NCBI RefSeq assembly: GCF_014199435.1
Contig: NZ_JACIJP010000005.1
Location: forward strand, 179,140 to 243,139
Direction of reading: 5' to 3'
Origin: Sphingobium subterraneum
GTDB taxonomy: Bacteria > Pseudomonadota > Alphaproteobacteria > Sphingomonadales > Sphingomonadaceae
DNA length: 64,000 bases
This document shows, piece after piece, positions 1 to 9,075 of the stretch; the stretch's first letter is position 1, and each line of letters begins with the position of its first letter. A program made the translations under genes and the position numbers. The notes beneath the pieces were generated by a model. The model worked only from the letters and a program-made list of their open reading frames with translations. It made no database searches and was not told the DNA's origin.

Positions 1-238
1 GGCCAACCAGATCGCGCGCAATTTCGCGGCGCTGGGGCACGACAATGCCGTGGCAGCGACCGCCGACCATATCGCAAGCTTCTGGGATCCGCGCATGCGT
101 GAAACGATTTTCGCGTGCGGAGCGGACGATGGCCTGGGCGATCTGGCCGGGGCGGCCGTGGCGCGGCTGCGTGCCGGAGCGCAGCCCGCGCCCCAGACGC
201 CAGTGACGCAGCTTAGCGGCGGCAGCGATGCGGGATGA
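1..238 (+). CDS. fdsD: Formate dehydrogenase delta subunit, 3' part
   Basis: The gene is open from the first base of the window, so its start lies upstream; 78 residues are visible. The sequence runs ANQIARNFAALG, then ATADHIASFWDPRMR, which is the conserved core of the small delta subunit of soluble NAD-dependent molybdenum formate dehydrogenases (FdsD). The subunit is needed for an active complex with the alpha, beta and gamma subunits. The in-frame GTG at base 50 falls inside the conserved region and is not the start. fdhD follows 15 bases downstream, so this is the tail of an fds operon. The tail (PAPQTPVTQLSGGSDAG) is low in information. Assignment is by motif. Confidence 0.85.
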   Translation, partial: ANQIARNFAALGHDNAVAATADHIASFWDPRMRETIFACGADDGLGDLAGAAVARLRAGAQPAPQTPVTQLSGGSDAG

Positions 239-253
239 CCGGGCGGCGCTCCG

Positions 254-1036
254 GTGAGCGAGCCGGGGGGATCGTCCTACGCGTTTGAAAGGATCGGCGC
301 GGATGGATCCCGCTCATCCGTAGATCGGGTGCTTGCCGATGAGACGCCGGTCGCGATCGAGTATAACAGCCTCGGTTACGCCGTGCTGATGGCGAGTACC
401 ATCGATCTGGAAGATCTGGCGTACGGCTTTTCCCGTTCGGAACGGCTGATCGAGAGCGCCAGCGACATCATTGACATCGACACACACCGCATGCCGCAGG
501 GCTGGGTCGTGCGCATCACACTGGCGGAAACGCATCTCCCGCGCGTGGTGGAGCGGGTGCGGCACCGGGTATCGGAATCCTCCTGCGGGCTGTGCGGCAT
601 CGAGAATCTGGAACAGGCGCTGCGGCCTCTGCCGCGCGTTGCTTCTCCGGCGCGCATTGATGACGCCGCGATTTTCCGGGCACTGGCGGCGCTGTCCGGT
701 CGTCAGGCGATGAATGAGGCGACGGGCGCTGTCCATGCCGCTGCCGCCGTGGATGTGAACGGGGCCATCCGGCTCGTGCGCGAGGATGTTGGGCGGCACA
801 ACGCCTTCGACAAGCTGATCGGCGCGATGCTGCGCGCGGGGCAGGGGTGGGATGGCGGCTTCGCGCTGCTCTCGTCGCGCTGTTCCTACGAACTGGTGGA
901 AAAGGCCGTGCTTGCGGGGTGTCCGCTGTTGGTCACGATTTCCGCCCCGACCGCCTTGGCGGTAGAACGCGCGCGCGCGGCGGGATTGCCGCTGATCGTA
1001 CTGGCGCGGCCGGACGCTGTCCTTCGCCTTGTCTGA
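254..1036 (+). CDS. fdhD: Formate dehydrogenase accessory sulfurtransferase FdhD
   Basis: This 260-residue protein, of normal family length, begins at a GTG 15 bases after fdsD. FdhD passes sulfur from a cysteine desulfurase to the molybdenum cofactor and is required for formate dehydrogenase activity in the cytoplasm. The diagnostic cysteine pair lies in the loop ESSCGLCG at about residue 113. The later segments TGAVHAAA and REDVGRHNAFDKLIG are strongly conserved in the family. Position right behind fdsD supports one transcription unit. No other interpretation is likely. Confidence 0.95.
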   Translation: MSEPGGSSYAFERIGADGSRSSVDRVLADETPVAIEYNSLGYAVLMASTIDLEDLAYGFSRSERLIESASDIIDIDTHRMPQGWVVRITLAETHLPRVVERVRHRVSESSCGLCGIENLEQALRPLPRVASPARIDDAAIFRALAALSGRQAMNEATGAVHAAAAVDVNGAIRLVREDVGRHNAFDKLIGAMLRAGQGWDGGFALLSSRCSYELVEKAVLAGCPLLVTISAPTALAVERARAAGLPLIVLARPDAVLRLV

Positions 1037-1039
1037 ACC

Positions 1040-2326
1040 CTACGGCTTGGTGGAGCGCTTGGCCGAAAACGCAAAGTCGACCGATACCGGCGCAGCGATC
1101 TGATCTGTCGCGGCCCATTCGCCGGTTCCCACACCGAATTTTGTACGATCGAGGCGGGATGATCCTGTCACCTTGGCCGTGTCGCCATCGATTTTCAGCG
1201 TGAAGGACAGCGTCACCGGCTTGCTGACCCCGTGCAGTTGCAGGCTGCCGTCCGCCTTGTAGCGATCGCCGCCCAGCGACCGGATGGCGCTGGATGTGAA
1301 CACCGCCTGCGGATGGGCGGCAGTGTCGAAGAAGTCGCCGCCCTGAAGCATTTCGTCCCGCTGGCTGTCGTCGGTGCTGGCCGACGCGAGATCGATCGTC
1401 ACCGTGATCCGCGAGGCGTCGAGCGCATCGGGGCTGAACAGAATGTCGGATTTCCAGGATCCGAACCGTCCCGCAATGGCCGTGCCGTTCCAGCTTGCGG
1501 TGAAGCCCAGCCGTCCGCCCGACGCCACGGTCCACCGGGCGAGAGGCTGCGCTGCGAGGGCGGGTGCGGTTGCGTTGGTCGTGGCGTTCTCGACAGGTGC
1601 GCTGTTGGTAACGATGCTCTCTTCCGCGTCATCGTCGTCGACCAGCGTGGCGGCGGGCGCGCTGGCGTTCACCGGTGCGGTCGGGGACGTGCCGAAGGAG
1701 ACGAAGCGGGCCGCAACGAACGTCGTGGTGATGATGCCCAGCACGACGAGCGTCGCCACTCCGGCGCGCGCGCGCGATACATGACGCCCCGCGCCCAGCA
1801 GCGGAATCATGCGGCCGAGGATGTTTTCGTCCTTCACGAACTGGTGCCGCAGCGCGCCCGCGACATGGAGCAGGAACAGCACGAAGCCGAGCAATGCCAG
1901 CGCGCTATGCGCTCCCTCGGACGGTTCATGGACGAAGGCGGGCAGGGGCAGATGCGGCAGCGGGATCGTTCCGAACAACAATGTCGGCAGCTTCAGCCGC
2001 GCGGTCGATACCAGCGCCCAGCCGGTCAGCGGTGCGCCGATCAGCACGGCATAAAATGCTAGATGCACAGCGTGCGCCAGACGCCTCGCCCAGACGGAAT
2101 CGGCCATCAACTGAGGCCGGGGCCGCATCAGCCGCACCGCCAGGCGCAGCAGCGTGAGCACGAGGATCAAAATCCCGATCGACTTGTGAAGCTGAAATGC
2201 GGTGAAGAGCGCCGGCCCCTTGGGAATGTCTTCCAGCCGCCAGCCCAGCGCGAGCTGAAACGCCAGCAGGAGCGCAAGCACCCAGTGGAGCGTCATCGCG
2301 GTGCGGGAATAACGGCTCACGGGCAT
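1040..2326 (-). CDS. Cytochrome b561 domain fused to YceI domain
   Basis: This is a two-domain membrane protein of 428 residues. The N-terminal half (about 1-185) is a cytochrome b561-type four-helix haem protein: it opens with SRYSRTAMTLHWVLA and has further helices with histidines around FQLHKSIGI and FLLHVAGALRHQF. After a helix near 210 and an acidic, Ala/Thr-rich linker, residues of about 265-425 form a YceI-like lipocalin fold (GRLGFTASWNGTAIAGRF, LQLHGVSKPVTL, YKADGSL). YceI proteins bind isoprenoid lipids in the periplasm, so a lipid or quinone-linked redox role is an inference. The ATG at 2326 was chosen because CAGGAG lies five bases before it; the frame is open upstream to 2500 without family similarity. 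It converges on fdhD with three bases between stops. Confidence 0.88.
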   Translation of the reverse strand: MPVSRYSRTAMTLHWVLALLLAFQLALGWRLEDIPKGPALFTAFQLHKSIGILILVLTLLRLAVRLMRPRPQLMADSVWARRLAHAVHLAFYAVLIGAPLTGWALVSTARLKLPTLLFGTIPLPHLPLPAFVHEPSEGAHSALALLGFVLFLLHVAGALRHQFVKDENILGRMIPLLGAGRHVSRARAGVATLVVLGIITTTFVAARFVSFGTSPTAPVNASAPAATLVDDDDAEESIVTNSAPVENATTNATAPALAAQPLARWTVASGGRLGFTASWNGTAIAGRFGSWKSDILFSPDALDASRITVTIDLASASTDDSQRDEMLQGGDFFDTAAHPQAVFTSSAIRSLGGDRYKADGSLQLHGVSKPVTLSFTLKIDGDTAKVTGSSRLDRTKFGVGTGEWAATDQIAAPVSVDFAFSAKRSTKP

Positions 2327-2420
2327 GGATCTCCTGAACGCGTGGCGGAGGAGCATCTCCACGCGATGCGTACTCTGACCATTGCACCGCGAACCTGTCA
2401 AGCACCGCCCGGCGGTGGTG

Positions 2421-4295
2421 TCAGGCGGCATTCGCCTTTTCCAGCGCCTCTGCGGCCGCCATCCATTCCTGTTCGGCGGCTTCAATCGCCTTTTCCACAT
2501 CGGCGCGCCGCTTCATCAGTTCGGACATCGTGCAGTTCTTCTCGGCCGGGTCGGCGCTCGCCGGGTCGAACATCGCGCGTTCGATGCGCGAGCGCTTTGC
2601 TGTGAGATCGGCCAGCGCCTTTTCCGTCTTCGTCACGGCGTTGGACAGCGCGCGCGCCTGTTCGCGTGCGTCGGCCGCCGCCTTGCGGTCGGCCTTCTTG
2701 TCGCTCTTGCCCGCCGATCCGGACGCGTTGCCCGGCGCCTTGCCCAGCACGATGTCAGTATAATCGTCGAGCGTGCCGTTGAATTCCTTCGCCACGCCGC
2801 TGTCGACCAGCACCAGCCGGTCGGCGACCAGTTCGATCATATGCCGGTCGTGGCTGACGATCACCACCGCACCCGAATAGCTGTTGAGCGCCTGAACCAG
2901 CGCCTCACGCGAGTCCACGTCAAGATGGTTGGTCGGCTCGTCGAGGATGAGGAGATGCGGGGCGTTACGGGTGATGAGCGCCAGCGCCAGCCGTGCCCGC
3001 TCACCGCCCGACAGCGAACCGACCTTCTGCGTGGCGCGCTCACCCGAAAAGCCGAAGCGCCCGAGTTGGGCGCGCACCGCGCCGGGCGTCGCGCCCTTCA
3101 TCTGGCGCGTCATATGTTCGAGCGGGGTGTCGCCGGTGTCGAGTTCCTCCACCTGATATTGCGTAAAATAGCCGACCGTCATTTTCCCCGACGCGCTCAT
3201 GCTGCCGTCCATCGTGGGGAGCTGCGCGGCGAGCAGGCGGGCGAGCGTGGTCTTGCCGTTGCCGTTCTTGCCGAGCAGGGCGATGCGGTCGTCCGGATCG
3301 ATGCGCAGGTTGAGGCGCTGGAGGATCGGCCGTTCGTCATAGCCGACCGAGGCCATGTCGAGCGTGATCAGCGGCGGGCGGAGTTCCGGCGGATCGGGGA
3401 AGGCAAAGGACAGGCTGGGATCTTCCAGCGCGGCGGCGATCGGCTGCATCTTGGCGAGCGCCTTGGCGCGCGACTGGGCCTGCTTCGCGGTGCTGGCGCG
3501 CGCGCTGTTGCGCGCCACATAGTCCTGCAACCGGGCGCGTTCCGCCGCCTGCTTCTCCCGCGCGGATTCGAGCTGGGCGAGCCGTTCGGCACGCTGCCGC
3601 TCGAATGCGTCGTAGCCGCCGGGGTAGAGGGTGATCTTCCCCTGTTCCAGATGCAGGATATGGTCGACCACATTGTTGAGCAGGTCGCGCTCATGGCTGA
3701 TGATGACGATCGTGGCGCGATAATCCTTGAGGAAATTTTCGAGCCACAGGGTCGCTTCAAGGTCGAGGTGGTTCGACGGCTCGTCGAGCAGCAGCAGGTC
3801 CGGCGCGGAAAACAGCAGCGCGCCCAGCGCGACGCGCATCTTCCAGCCGCCCGAATAGCTGTCGAGCGGGCGGTTCTGCATCTCCTCGTTGAAGCCAAGG
3901 CCGACGAGGATGCGCCCGGCGCGCGCCGGGGCGCTGTACGCATCGATGGCGAGCAGCCGATCGTGGATGTCACCCAGCCGGTCGGGGTCTTCGCAGGTCT
4001 CGCTCTCGTGCAGCAGCGCCGCGCGCTCGTTATCGGCGGCGAGCACGGTCTCGAACGGGGTCGCGGTGCCGCTCGGCGCTTCCTGCGCGATATAGCCGAG
4101 CCGCGTGCCGCGCGGCATATCGACGCTGCCGCCGTCCGGATCGATGAGGCCGATGATCGCCTTCATCAGCGTGGACTTGCCCGCGCCGTTGCGCCCGATC
4201 AGCCCGACCCGCGATTGGGGGGGCAGGGCGGCGCTCGCCTTGTCCAGTATGACGCGCCCGCCCAGGCGCACGGTGATCTCGTTGAGGTTCAGCAT
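2421..4295 (-). CDS. ABC-F family ATPase (Uup/YheS-like)
   Basis: The protein has 624 residues and two ABC ATPase domains in one chain without membrane helices, the ABC-F layout. Domain 1 has Walker A GRNGAGKS (34-41), signature YSGGWKMR and Walker B LLLLDEPSNHLDL. An ABC-F linker rich in Arg/Lys/Gln follows. Domain 2 has Walker A GKNGNGKT, signature LSGGERARL and Walker B LLILDEPTNHLDV. A charged C-terminal coiled coil (about 540-620) resembles the Uup/YheS extension. ABC-F proteins act on the ribosome to relieve stalls or give antibiotic tolerance; Uup also touches DNA. Which subgroup this belongs to cannot be settled by eye. It stands alone, divergent from ku. Confidence 0.93.
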   Translation of the reverse strand: MLNLNEITVRLGGRVILDKASAALPPQSRVGLIGRNGAGKSTLMKAIIGLIDPDGGSVDMPRGTRLGYIAQEAPSGTATPFETVLAADNERAALLHESETCEDPDRLGDIHDRLLAIDAYSAPARAGRILVGLGFNEEMQNRPLDSYSGGWKMRVALGALLFSAPDLLLLDEPSNHLDLEATLWLENFLKDYRATIVIISHERDLLNNVVDHILHLEQGKITLYPGGYDAFERQRAERLAQLESAREKQAAERARLQDYVARNSARASTAKQAQSRAKALAKMQPIAAALEDPSLSFAFPDPPELRPPLITLDMASVGYDERPILQRLNLRIDPDDRIALLGKNGNGKTTLARLLAAQLPTMDGSMSASGKMTVGYFTQYQVEELDTGDTPLEHMTRQMKGATPGAVRAQLGRFGFSGERATQKVGSLSGGERARLALALITRNAPHLLILDEPTNHLDVDSREALVQALNSYSGAVVIVSHDRHMIELVADRLVLVDSGVAKEFNGTLDDYTDIVLGKAPGNASGSAGKSDKKADRKAAADAREQARALSNAVTKTEKALADLTAKRSRIERAMFDPASADPAEKNCTMSELMKRRADVEKAIEAAEQEWMAAAEALEKANAA

Positions 4296-4404
4296 GGCCG
4301 CGCCCTTAGCACGGGATCGGGCGGGGTGTTAGCGCCTATTCCCGCTGCGGAACCGAAGGGCGTCTTCCGGGATTGATGGATGTTGCCGCAGCAAAGGATA
4401 TCCC

Positions 4405-5319
4405 ATGCCCGCACGTCCCTATTGGCAGGGCCAGATCAGGCTGGCGCTCGTTTCCATTCCGGTCGAGATTTTCTCGGCGACGAAGAGCGGGGCGACGATT
4501 GCCTTTCACCAGATCCACGAGCCGTCGGGCAAGCGCATCCATTATGAAAAGGTGGTGGACGGCATCGGTCCGGTCGATCCCGAAGAAATCGTCAAGGGCT
4601 ATGAAGTGGAGAAGGGCGAATATGTCCTGCTGGAGGAGGAGGAGATTGAGGGCGTTGCGCTGGAAAGCCGCAAGACGCTGGAGCTCAATCGCTTCGTCGA
4701 TGTGGGAGAGATCGACGCGATCTTCTATGACAAGGCCTATTATGTCGTGCCTTCGGACACTCTGGCCGAGGAAGCCTTCGTCGTGTTGCGCGAGGCGCTG
4801 CGCAAGACCCGCAAGATCGGGCTGGGGCAGCTGGCGCTGCGCGGACGGGAATATGTCGTCAGTCTGAAACCTTGCGGGCGGGGCATGGTGCTCGAAACGC
4901 TCAAATATTCCGATGAGGTCAACCAGTCGTCGAGCTATTTCCGCGGCATTGGGGATAGCAAGCCTGACGCCGACCTGCTCGACCTCGCCACGTCGCTCAT
5001 CGAGAAGAAGGCGGGCGCATTCGACGCCGACGATTATCACGACCGCTATGTCGATGCGCTGCGCGCGCTGATCGCGAAGAAGCAAAAGTCGAAATCGAGC
5101 AAGCTGGTGATCGAGGATGAGGAAAGCACACCAGCCGAGAGCATGAATGTCGTCGATCTGATGAAGGCGCTCAAGAAATCGCTCGATGGTGGCGGCGGTA
5201 GGGCCACATCCAAGGCCCCGGCCGCGAAAAAGCCGGCTGCAAAAGCCAAGACGACCAAGCCTTCCGGCGCGAAAGCCGCAGCCGGAGCGGCACCGGCGCG
5301 AACCCGCAAACGCGCGTGA
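4405..5319 (+). CDS. ku: Non-homologous end-joining protein Ku
   Basis: The 304-residue protein starts MPARPYWQGQIRLALVSIPVEIFSA, the standard bacterial Ku opening, with the Ku core to about residue 255. Ku forms a homodimer ring on double-strand DNA ends and recruits LigD. The C-terminal 50 residues are a Lys/Ala/Pro-rich basic tail (ending ARTRKRA), as in many bacterial Ku proteins, where it binds DNA or the ligase. The stop TGA overlaps the ATG of ligD (TGATG), so the two are translationally coupled. The gene diverges from the ABC-F gene across 109 bases that must hold both promoters. Confidence 0.96.
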   Translation: MPARPYWQGQIRLALVSIPVEIFSATKSGATIAFHQIHEPSGKRIHYEKVVDGIGPVDPEEIVKGYEVEKGEYVLLEEEEIEGVALESRKTLELNRFVDVGEIDAIFYDKAYYVVPSDTLAEEAFVVLREALRKTRKIGLGQLALRGREYVVSLKPCGRGMVLETLKYSDEVNQSSSYFRGIGDSKPDADLLDLATSLIEKKAGAFDADDYHDRYVDALRALIAKKQKSKSSKLVIEDEESTPAESMNVVDLMKALKKSLDGGGGRATSKAPAAKKPAAKAKTTKPSGAKAAAGAAPARTRKRA

Positions 5320-7826
5320 TGATGGCCCGCCGCGATCCGCTCTCCGACTATAACACCAAGCGTGATTTCACGCGCACGGCCGAACCGAAGGGCAAGCGCG
5401 ACACGAGCGGCGGCCAGCGTTTCCTGGTGCAGAAGCATGATGCGACCCGGCTGCACTGGGATTTCCGGCTGGAAATGGATGGCGTCCTGAAAAGCTGGGC
5501 GGTGACGCGCGGTCCGAGCCTCGATCCCGATGACAAGCGCCTCGCCGTGCGCACGGAGGACCATCCGCTCGATTATGCGACCTTCGAGGGGACCATTCCC
5601 AAGGGCGAATATGGCGGCGGCACGGTGATGCTGTGGGACGAAGGCACCTGGGAAGCGGTCGGCGGCAAGGACCCGACCAAGACGATCGAGGAAGGGCATG
5701 TGCATGTCATCCTCCATGGCCATCGGATGAACGGTGAATGGCTGCTGGTGCGGATGAAGCCACGCGGCAACGAAAAGCGTGAGAACTGGCTGCTTCGCAA
5801 GGTGGAGGATGAGGAGGCTGGCGCGTCGGATACGCTCGTCGAGGAGGCGCTCACCAGCGTGACGACCGGGCGGACCATGGCGCAGATCGCGGCCGGGGAG
5901 ACGCCCGTCACGCGGTCAAAATCCACGCCCGAAAAACCGAGCAAGACAACGCGCACCCCCGCCAAATCGGCCAAGGCAAAGGGAGGAAAAAGCGTTCCCC
6001 CCGCCTTCCGCGCGATCCAGCTGGCCACTCTGGTCGAGCGCGTGCCGGAGGGGTCGGACTGGATTCACGAAATCAAATATGACGGTTACAGGACGCTGCT
6101 CGCCATCGGCGGAGGCGCCGTTAAGGCCTATACCCGCACCGGCCTGGACTGGTCGGACACATTTGCGCCTGTGTGCGACGCCGCCAGCCAACTCGACATC
6201 GGCAGCGCGCTGATCGATGGCGAGGTGGTGGCGCTCGACGCGGACGGTCGACCGAGCTTCTCCGCGCTACAACGGGCGCTAAAAGAGGGCGGGGCGCTCC
6301 ATTATTTCGCGTTTGATCTGCTGGAGCAGGATAGCGAGGATCTGAGCGGCTTGCCCAATCTGGAGCGCAAGGAGCGGCTGGCGGCGTTGATGCAGGATGC
6401 GCCGACGCCGCTGCATTACGCCGATCATGTCGTCGGGGCAGGCGAAAAGCTGTTCCAGCGGCTGTGCAAGGACGGCTATGAGGGGGTGGTTTCCAAGCGC
6501 GCTGACGCGTCCTATCGCGGAACGCGGAGCCGTAATTGGCTGAAGATCAAATGCACGCGGCGCCAGGAATTTGTCGTGCTCGGTTACGGGATAAGCGACA
6601 AGGCGGGCCGTGGGCTGAAATCACTGCTGGTGGGGGTCCATGACGGCGGCGCGCTGCGCTACGCCGGACGGGTGGGAACGGGGTTCGATGCCGCCACGCG
6701 CGACATGCTGGTGGCGACGATGGAGCCGCTCGCGCGCAAGACGCCCGCTGCCGATGTGCCGAAAGCCGTCGCGCGCGGCGTGCATTGGGTGAAGCCCTCG
6801 CTGGTTGTAGAAATCGCCTTTTCGGAATTTACGGCCGATCATATCCTGCGGCACCCCAGTTACATCGGACTGCGGCAGGACAAGCCTGCCAAGGACGTCG
6901 TGGTGGAACAGCCGGTTGCTGTGCAGGATGAGACTGGGGGCGGCGAAAACCCCGACAACTCTTATCATGGCGTGACCATCACCCATCCCGAGCGCGTCAT
7001 CGATCCGACAGCCCCGACGACGAAGGGCGCGCTCGCGGCCTATTATGCCAAGCTCGCCGACCCGTTGCTCGCGTGGCTCGCCAATCGCCCTGTGAGCCTC
7101 GTCCGCTGCCCGCAGGGGCGCGAGAAGCAATGCTTTTTCCAGAAGCATGATGGTGGCAGCTTCGGCGACCGGGTGGACCGCATCTCGATTCCCGACACCA
7201 AGGGCAAGCAGGAAGACTATCTGGTCGTCAACACGCCGGAAAGCCTGCTGACCTGTGTGCAGATGGGCACGATCGAGCTGCACGGATGGGGATCGCCCGC
7301 CGATGACATCGAACATCCCGATCGGATGATCTTCGATCTCGATCCCGATGAGGGCGTCGACTTTGCGACGGTGCGCAATGCCGCTGTGCAGTTGCGCGAT
7401 CTGCTCGCCGAAATGGGATTGCAGAGCTTCGCGATGGTCTCCGGCGGCAAGGGCGTGCATGTCGTCGTTCCGCTCGACGGCAGCGCGGACTGGCCAGCGG
7501 TGAAGGACTTTGCCAGCCGGTTCGCGCAGGCGGTTTCGAGCGCGCATCCCGACCGGTTCACGGCCAATATGCGCAAGGCGCAGCGCAAGGGAAAGATCTT
7601 CATCGACTGGCTGCGCAACGAGCGCGGAGCGACGGCGGTGATGCCCTATTCCGCGCGGGCGCGACCCCGGACCAGTGTTGCCGCCCCGGTCGAATGGAAC
7701 GAGCTGGCATCGATGGAGACGGCCGCGCCCTTCACCATCAAGGATGCCGACACGCTCCTCACGCGTGCCAAAAGCAAGGCGCTCAAGGCCTGGGGAAAGG
7801 CGGATCAGGCGCTGCCGGATACGTAG
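5319..7826 (+). CDS. ligD: Multifunctional ATP-dependent DNA ligase LigD
   Basis: The 835-residue protein carries the three LigD activities in the order phosphoesterase, ligase, polymerase. The 3'-phosphoesterase domain (about 15-165) shows QKHDATRLHWDFRLE and IPKGEYGGGTV. The adenylation lysine lies in EIKYDGYR near residue 253, followed by the ligase OB domain. The archaeo-eukaryotic-primase-like polymerase (about 545-830) shows FDLDPDEG near 673 and GGKGVHVVVPLD. With Ku it repairs double-strand breaks. The ATG overlapping the ku stop was taken as start; a GTG three bases upstream and an ATG three bases downstream are alternatives. The linker at about 200-225 is Thr/Lys/Pro rich. Confidence 0.96.
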   Translation: MMARRDPLSDYNTKRDFTRTAEPKGKRDTSGGQRFLVQKHDATRLHWDFRLEMDGVLKSWAVTRGPSLDPDDKRLAVRTEDHPLDYATFEGTIPKGEYGGGTVMLWDEGTWEAVGGKDPTKTIEEGHVHVILHGHRMNGEWLLVRMKPRGNEKRENWLLRKVEDEEAGASDTLVEEALTSVTTGRTMAQIAAGETPVTRSKSTPEKPSKTTRTPAKSAKAKGGKSVPPAFRAIQLATLVERVPEGSDWIHEIKYDGYRTLLAIGGGAVKAYTRTGLDWSDTFAPVCDAASQLDIGSALIDGEVVALDADGRPSFSALQRALKEGGALHYFAFDLLEQDSEDLSGLPNLERKERLAALMQDAPTPLHYADHVVGAGEKLFQRLCKDGYEGVVSKRADASYRGTRSRNWLKIKCTRRQEFVVLGYGISDKAGRGLKSLLVGVHDGGALRYAGRVGTGFDAATRDMLVATMEPLARKTPAADVPKAVARGVHWVKPSLVVEIAFSEFTADHILRHPSYIGLRQDKPAKDVVVEQPVAVQDETGGGENPDNSYHGVTITHPERVIDPTAPTTKGALAAYYAKLADPLLAWLANRPVSLVRCPQGREKQCFFQKHDGGSFGDRVDRISIPDTKGKQEDYLVVNTPESLLTCVQMGTIELHGWGSPADDIEHPDRMIFDLDPDEGVDFATVRNAAVQLRDLLAEMGLQSFAMVSGGKGVHVVVPLDGSADWPAVKDFASRFAQAVSSAHPDRFTANMRKAQRKGKIFIDWLRNERGATAVMPYSARARPRTSVAAPVEWNELASMETAAPFTIKDADTLLTRAKSKALKAWGKADQALPDT

Positions 7827-7959
7827 TCTTCCGGGTTTTGCGCCGAAACTTCTATCCACAGCTTTGATGCGCTCCTATTTGACGTCAGGCGTGTTTGCCC
7901 GCTAGGGCTGTCATAAAATTGTAACATATCGGGGTCTCGTCATTCGTCAGATCGCTGCC

Positions 7960-9063
7960 TTGCCATATCGAACGGACGGGGATGCGCTCGACGCGCCCGT
8001 CAGCATCCTGCTCGTCACCTCGCGGGGGACGAAGCGCTGGGTCATTCCCAAGGGTAATCTGGTGAAAGGCCTGTCTCCCCACGCATCGGCCGCGCATGAA
8101 GCGGAAGAGGAAGCAGGGATCATCGGCTCGGTATGCCCGACACCACTGGGCAGCTACCCCTATCGCAAGGTGTTGCGCAGTGGAGCGTCCCGGTGGATGG
8201 AGGTCGATGTCTTTCCCGTGCTAGTGACGCAGGAGCTCGACCAGTGGGAGGAGCAGGACCAGCGCGAGCGCCGCTGGTTCCCGCTTGCCGAAGCGGCGGA
8301 TGCTGTGGACGAACCCGAGCTGCGCGACCTGATGCGCAAGTTCAAGGCTGCCGAATTTACCGCTCTCGCCAGGCGCGGCTTTCTGCCCGTCGCCACTGAT
8401 ATCAAAGAAGGTTTCAAGATGTTTCACTGGTTCCAGAACCTGCTGCCCAAGCAGGGCAATTTCTTCAACCTGTTCGAGGCGCACGCCGTCACCCTGATTG
8501 CCGGGAGCGACGCGCTCGCCCGCCTGTTGCAGGGCGGCCCGTCGATGCAGGACCATATCCGCGAGATCATCGAGCGCGAGCATGAGGCCGACGCGATCAT
8601 CCGCGAAGTGCTCCAGACCGTGCGCCGCACCTTCCTGACCCCCTTCGACCGCAGTGCGATCACCAGCCTGATCGTCTCCATGGACGATGCCATCGACCAG
8701 ATGCAGCAGACGGCGGGTGCGATCAGCCTTTACGAAGTCACCGATTTCTCGCAGGAAATGAAGGATATGGCGGCGATCATCGTCGATGCGTCGCGCCTGC
8801 TGGCCGAAGCGCTGCCCCTTCTGCGCAGCATCCACGCGAACGCCGCGCGGCTGCACGAACTGACCGAGCGGCTGGTGACGATGGAGGGCCAGGCGGACCA
8901 GATCCATTCCACGGGCCTCAAGGCGTCGTTCAAGGCGCATGGGCAGGGCAACACCCTGCGGTTCATCGTCGAGCGGGAAATCTACAGCCATCTCGAAAAG
9001 GTGGTGGACCGGTTCGAGGATGTGGCGAACGAGATCGACGGCCTCGTGATCGACCACGCATAG
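7960..9063 (+). CDS. NUDIX hydrolase-DUF47 (PhoU-like) fusion protein
   Basis: One uninterrupted frame holds two domains. Residues of about 1-150 are a NUDIX hydrolase of the diphosphoinositol-polyphosphate type: the box starts PKGNLVKG and ends HEAEEEAGI, with His where Arg is usual. Residues of about 154-367 are a DUF47/PhoU-like helical protein starting MFHWFQNLLPKQGNFF. DUF47 proteins usually accompany PiT transporters, and pit follows 12 bases later. No ATG precedes the NUDIX domain: TTG at 7960 is the only standard start, and family-like residues (I-R-Q-I-A-A) lie upstream of it. An internal ATG at 8419 has AAGAAGG eight bases before it, so a separate DUF47 protein may also be made. Confidence 0.88.
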   Translation: MPYRTDGDALDAPVSILLVTSRGTKRWVIPKGNLVKGLSPHASAAHEAEEEAGIIGSVCPTPLGSYPYRKVLRSGASRWMEVDVFPVLVTQELDQWEEQDQRERRWFPLAEAADAVDEPELRDLMRKFKAAEFTALARRGFLPVATDIKEGFKMFHWFQNLLPKQGNFFNLFEAHAVTLIAGSDALARLLQGGPSMQDHIREIIEREHEADAIIREVLQTVRRTFLTPFDRSAITSLIVSMDDAIDQMQQTAGAISLYEVTDFSQEMKDMAAIIVDASRLLAEALPLLRSIHANAARLHELTERLVTMEGQADQIHSTGLKASFKAHGQGNTLRFIVEREIYSHLEKVVDRFEDVANEIDGLVIDHA

Positions 9064-9075
9064 GGCGGGCGGGAC

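Noticed and set aside
2382..4376. 664-codon open frame on the + strand
   Set aside because: It is antisense to the ABC-F gene; its sequence is Arg/Gly-rich with no motif, a GC-rich shadow frame.
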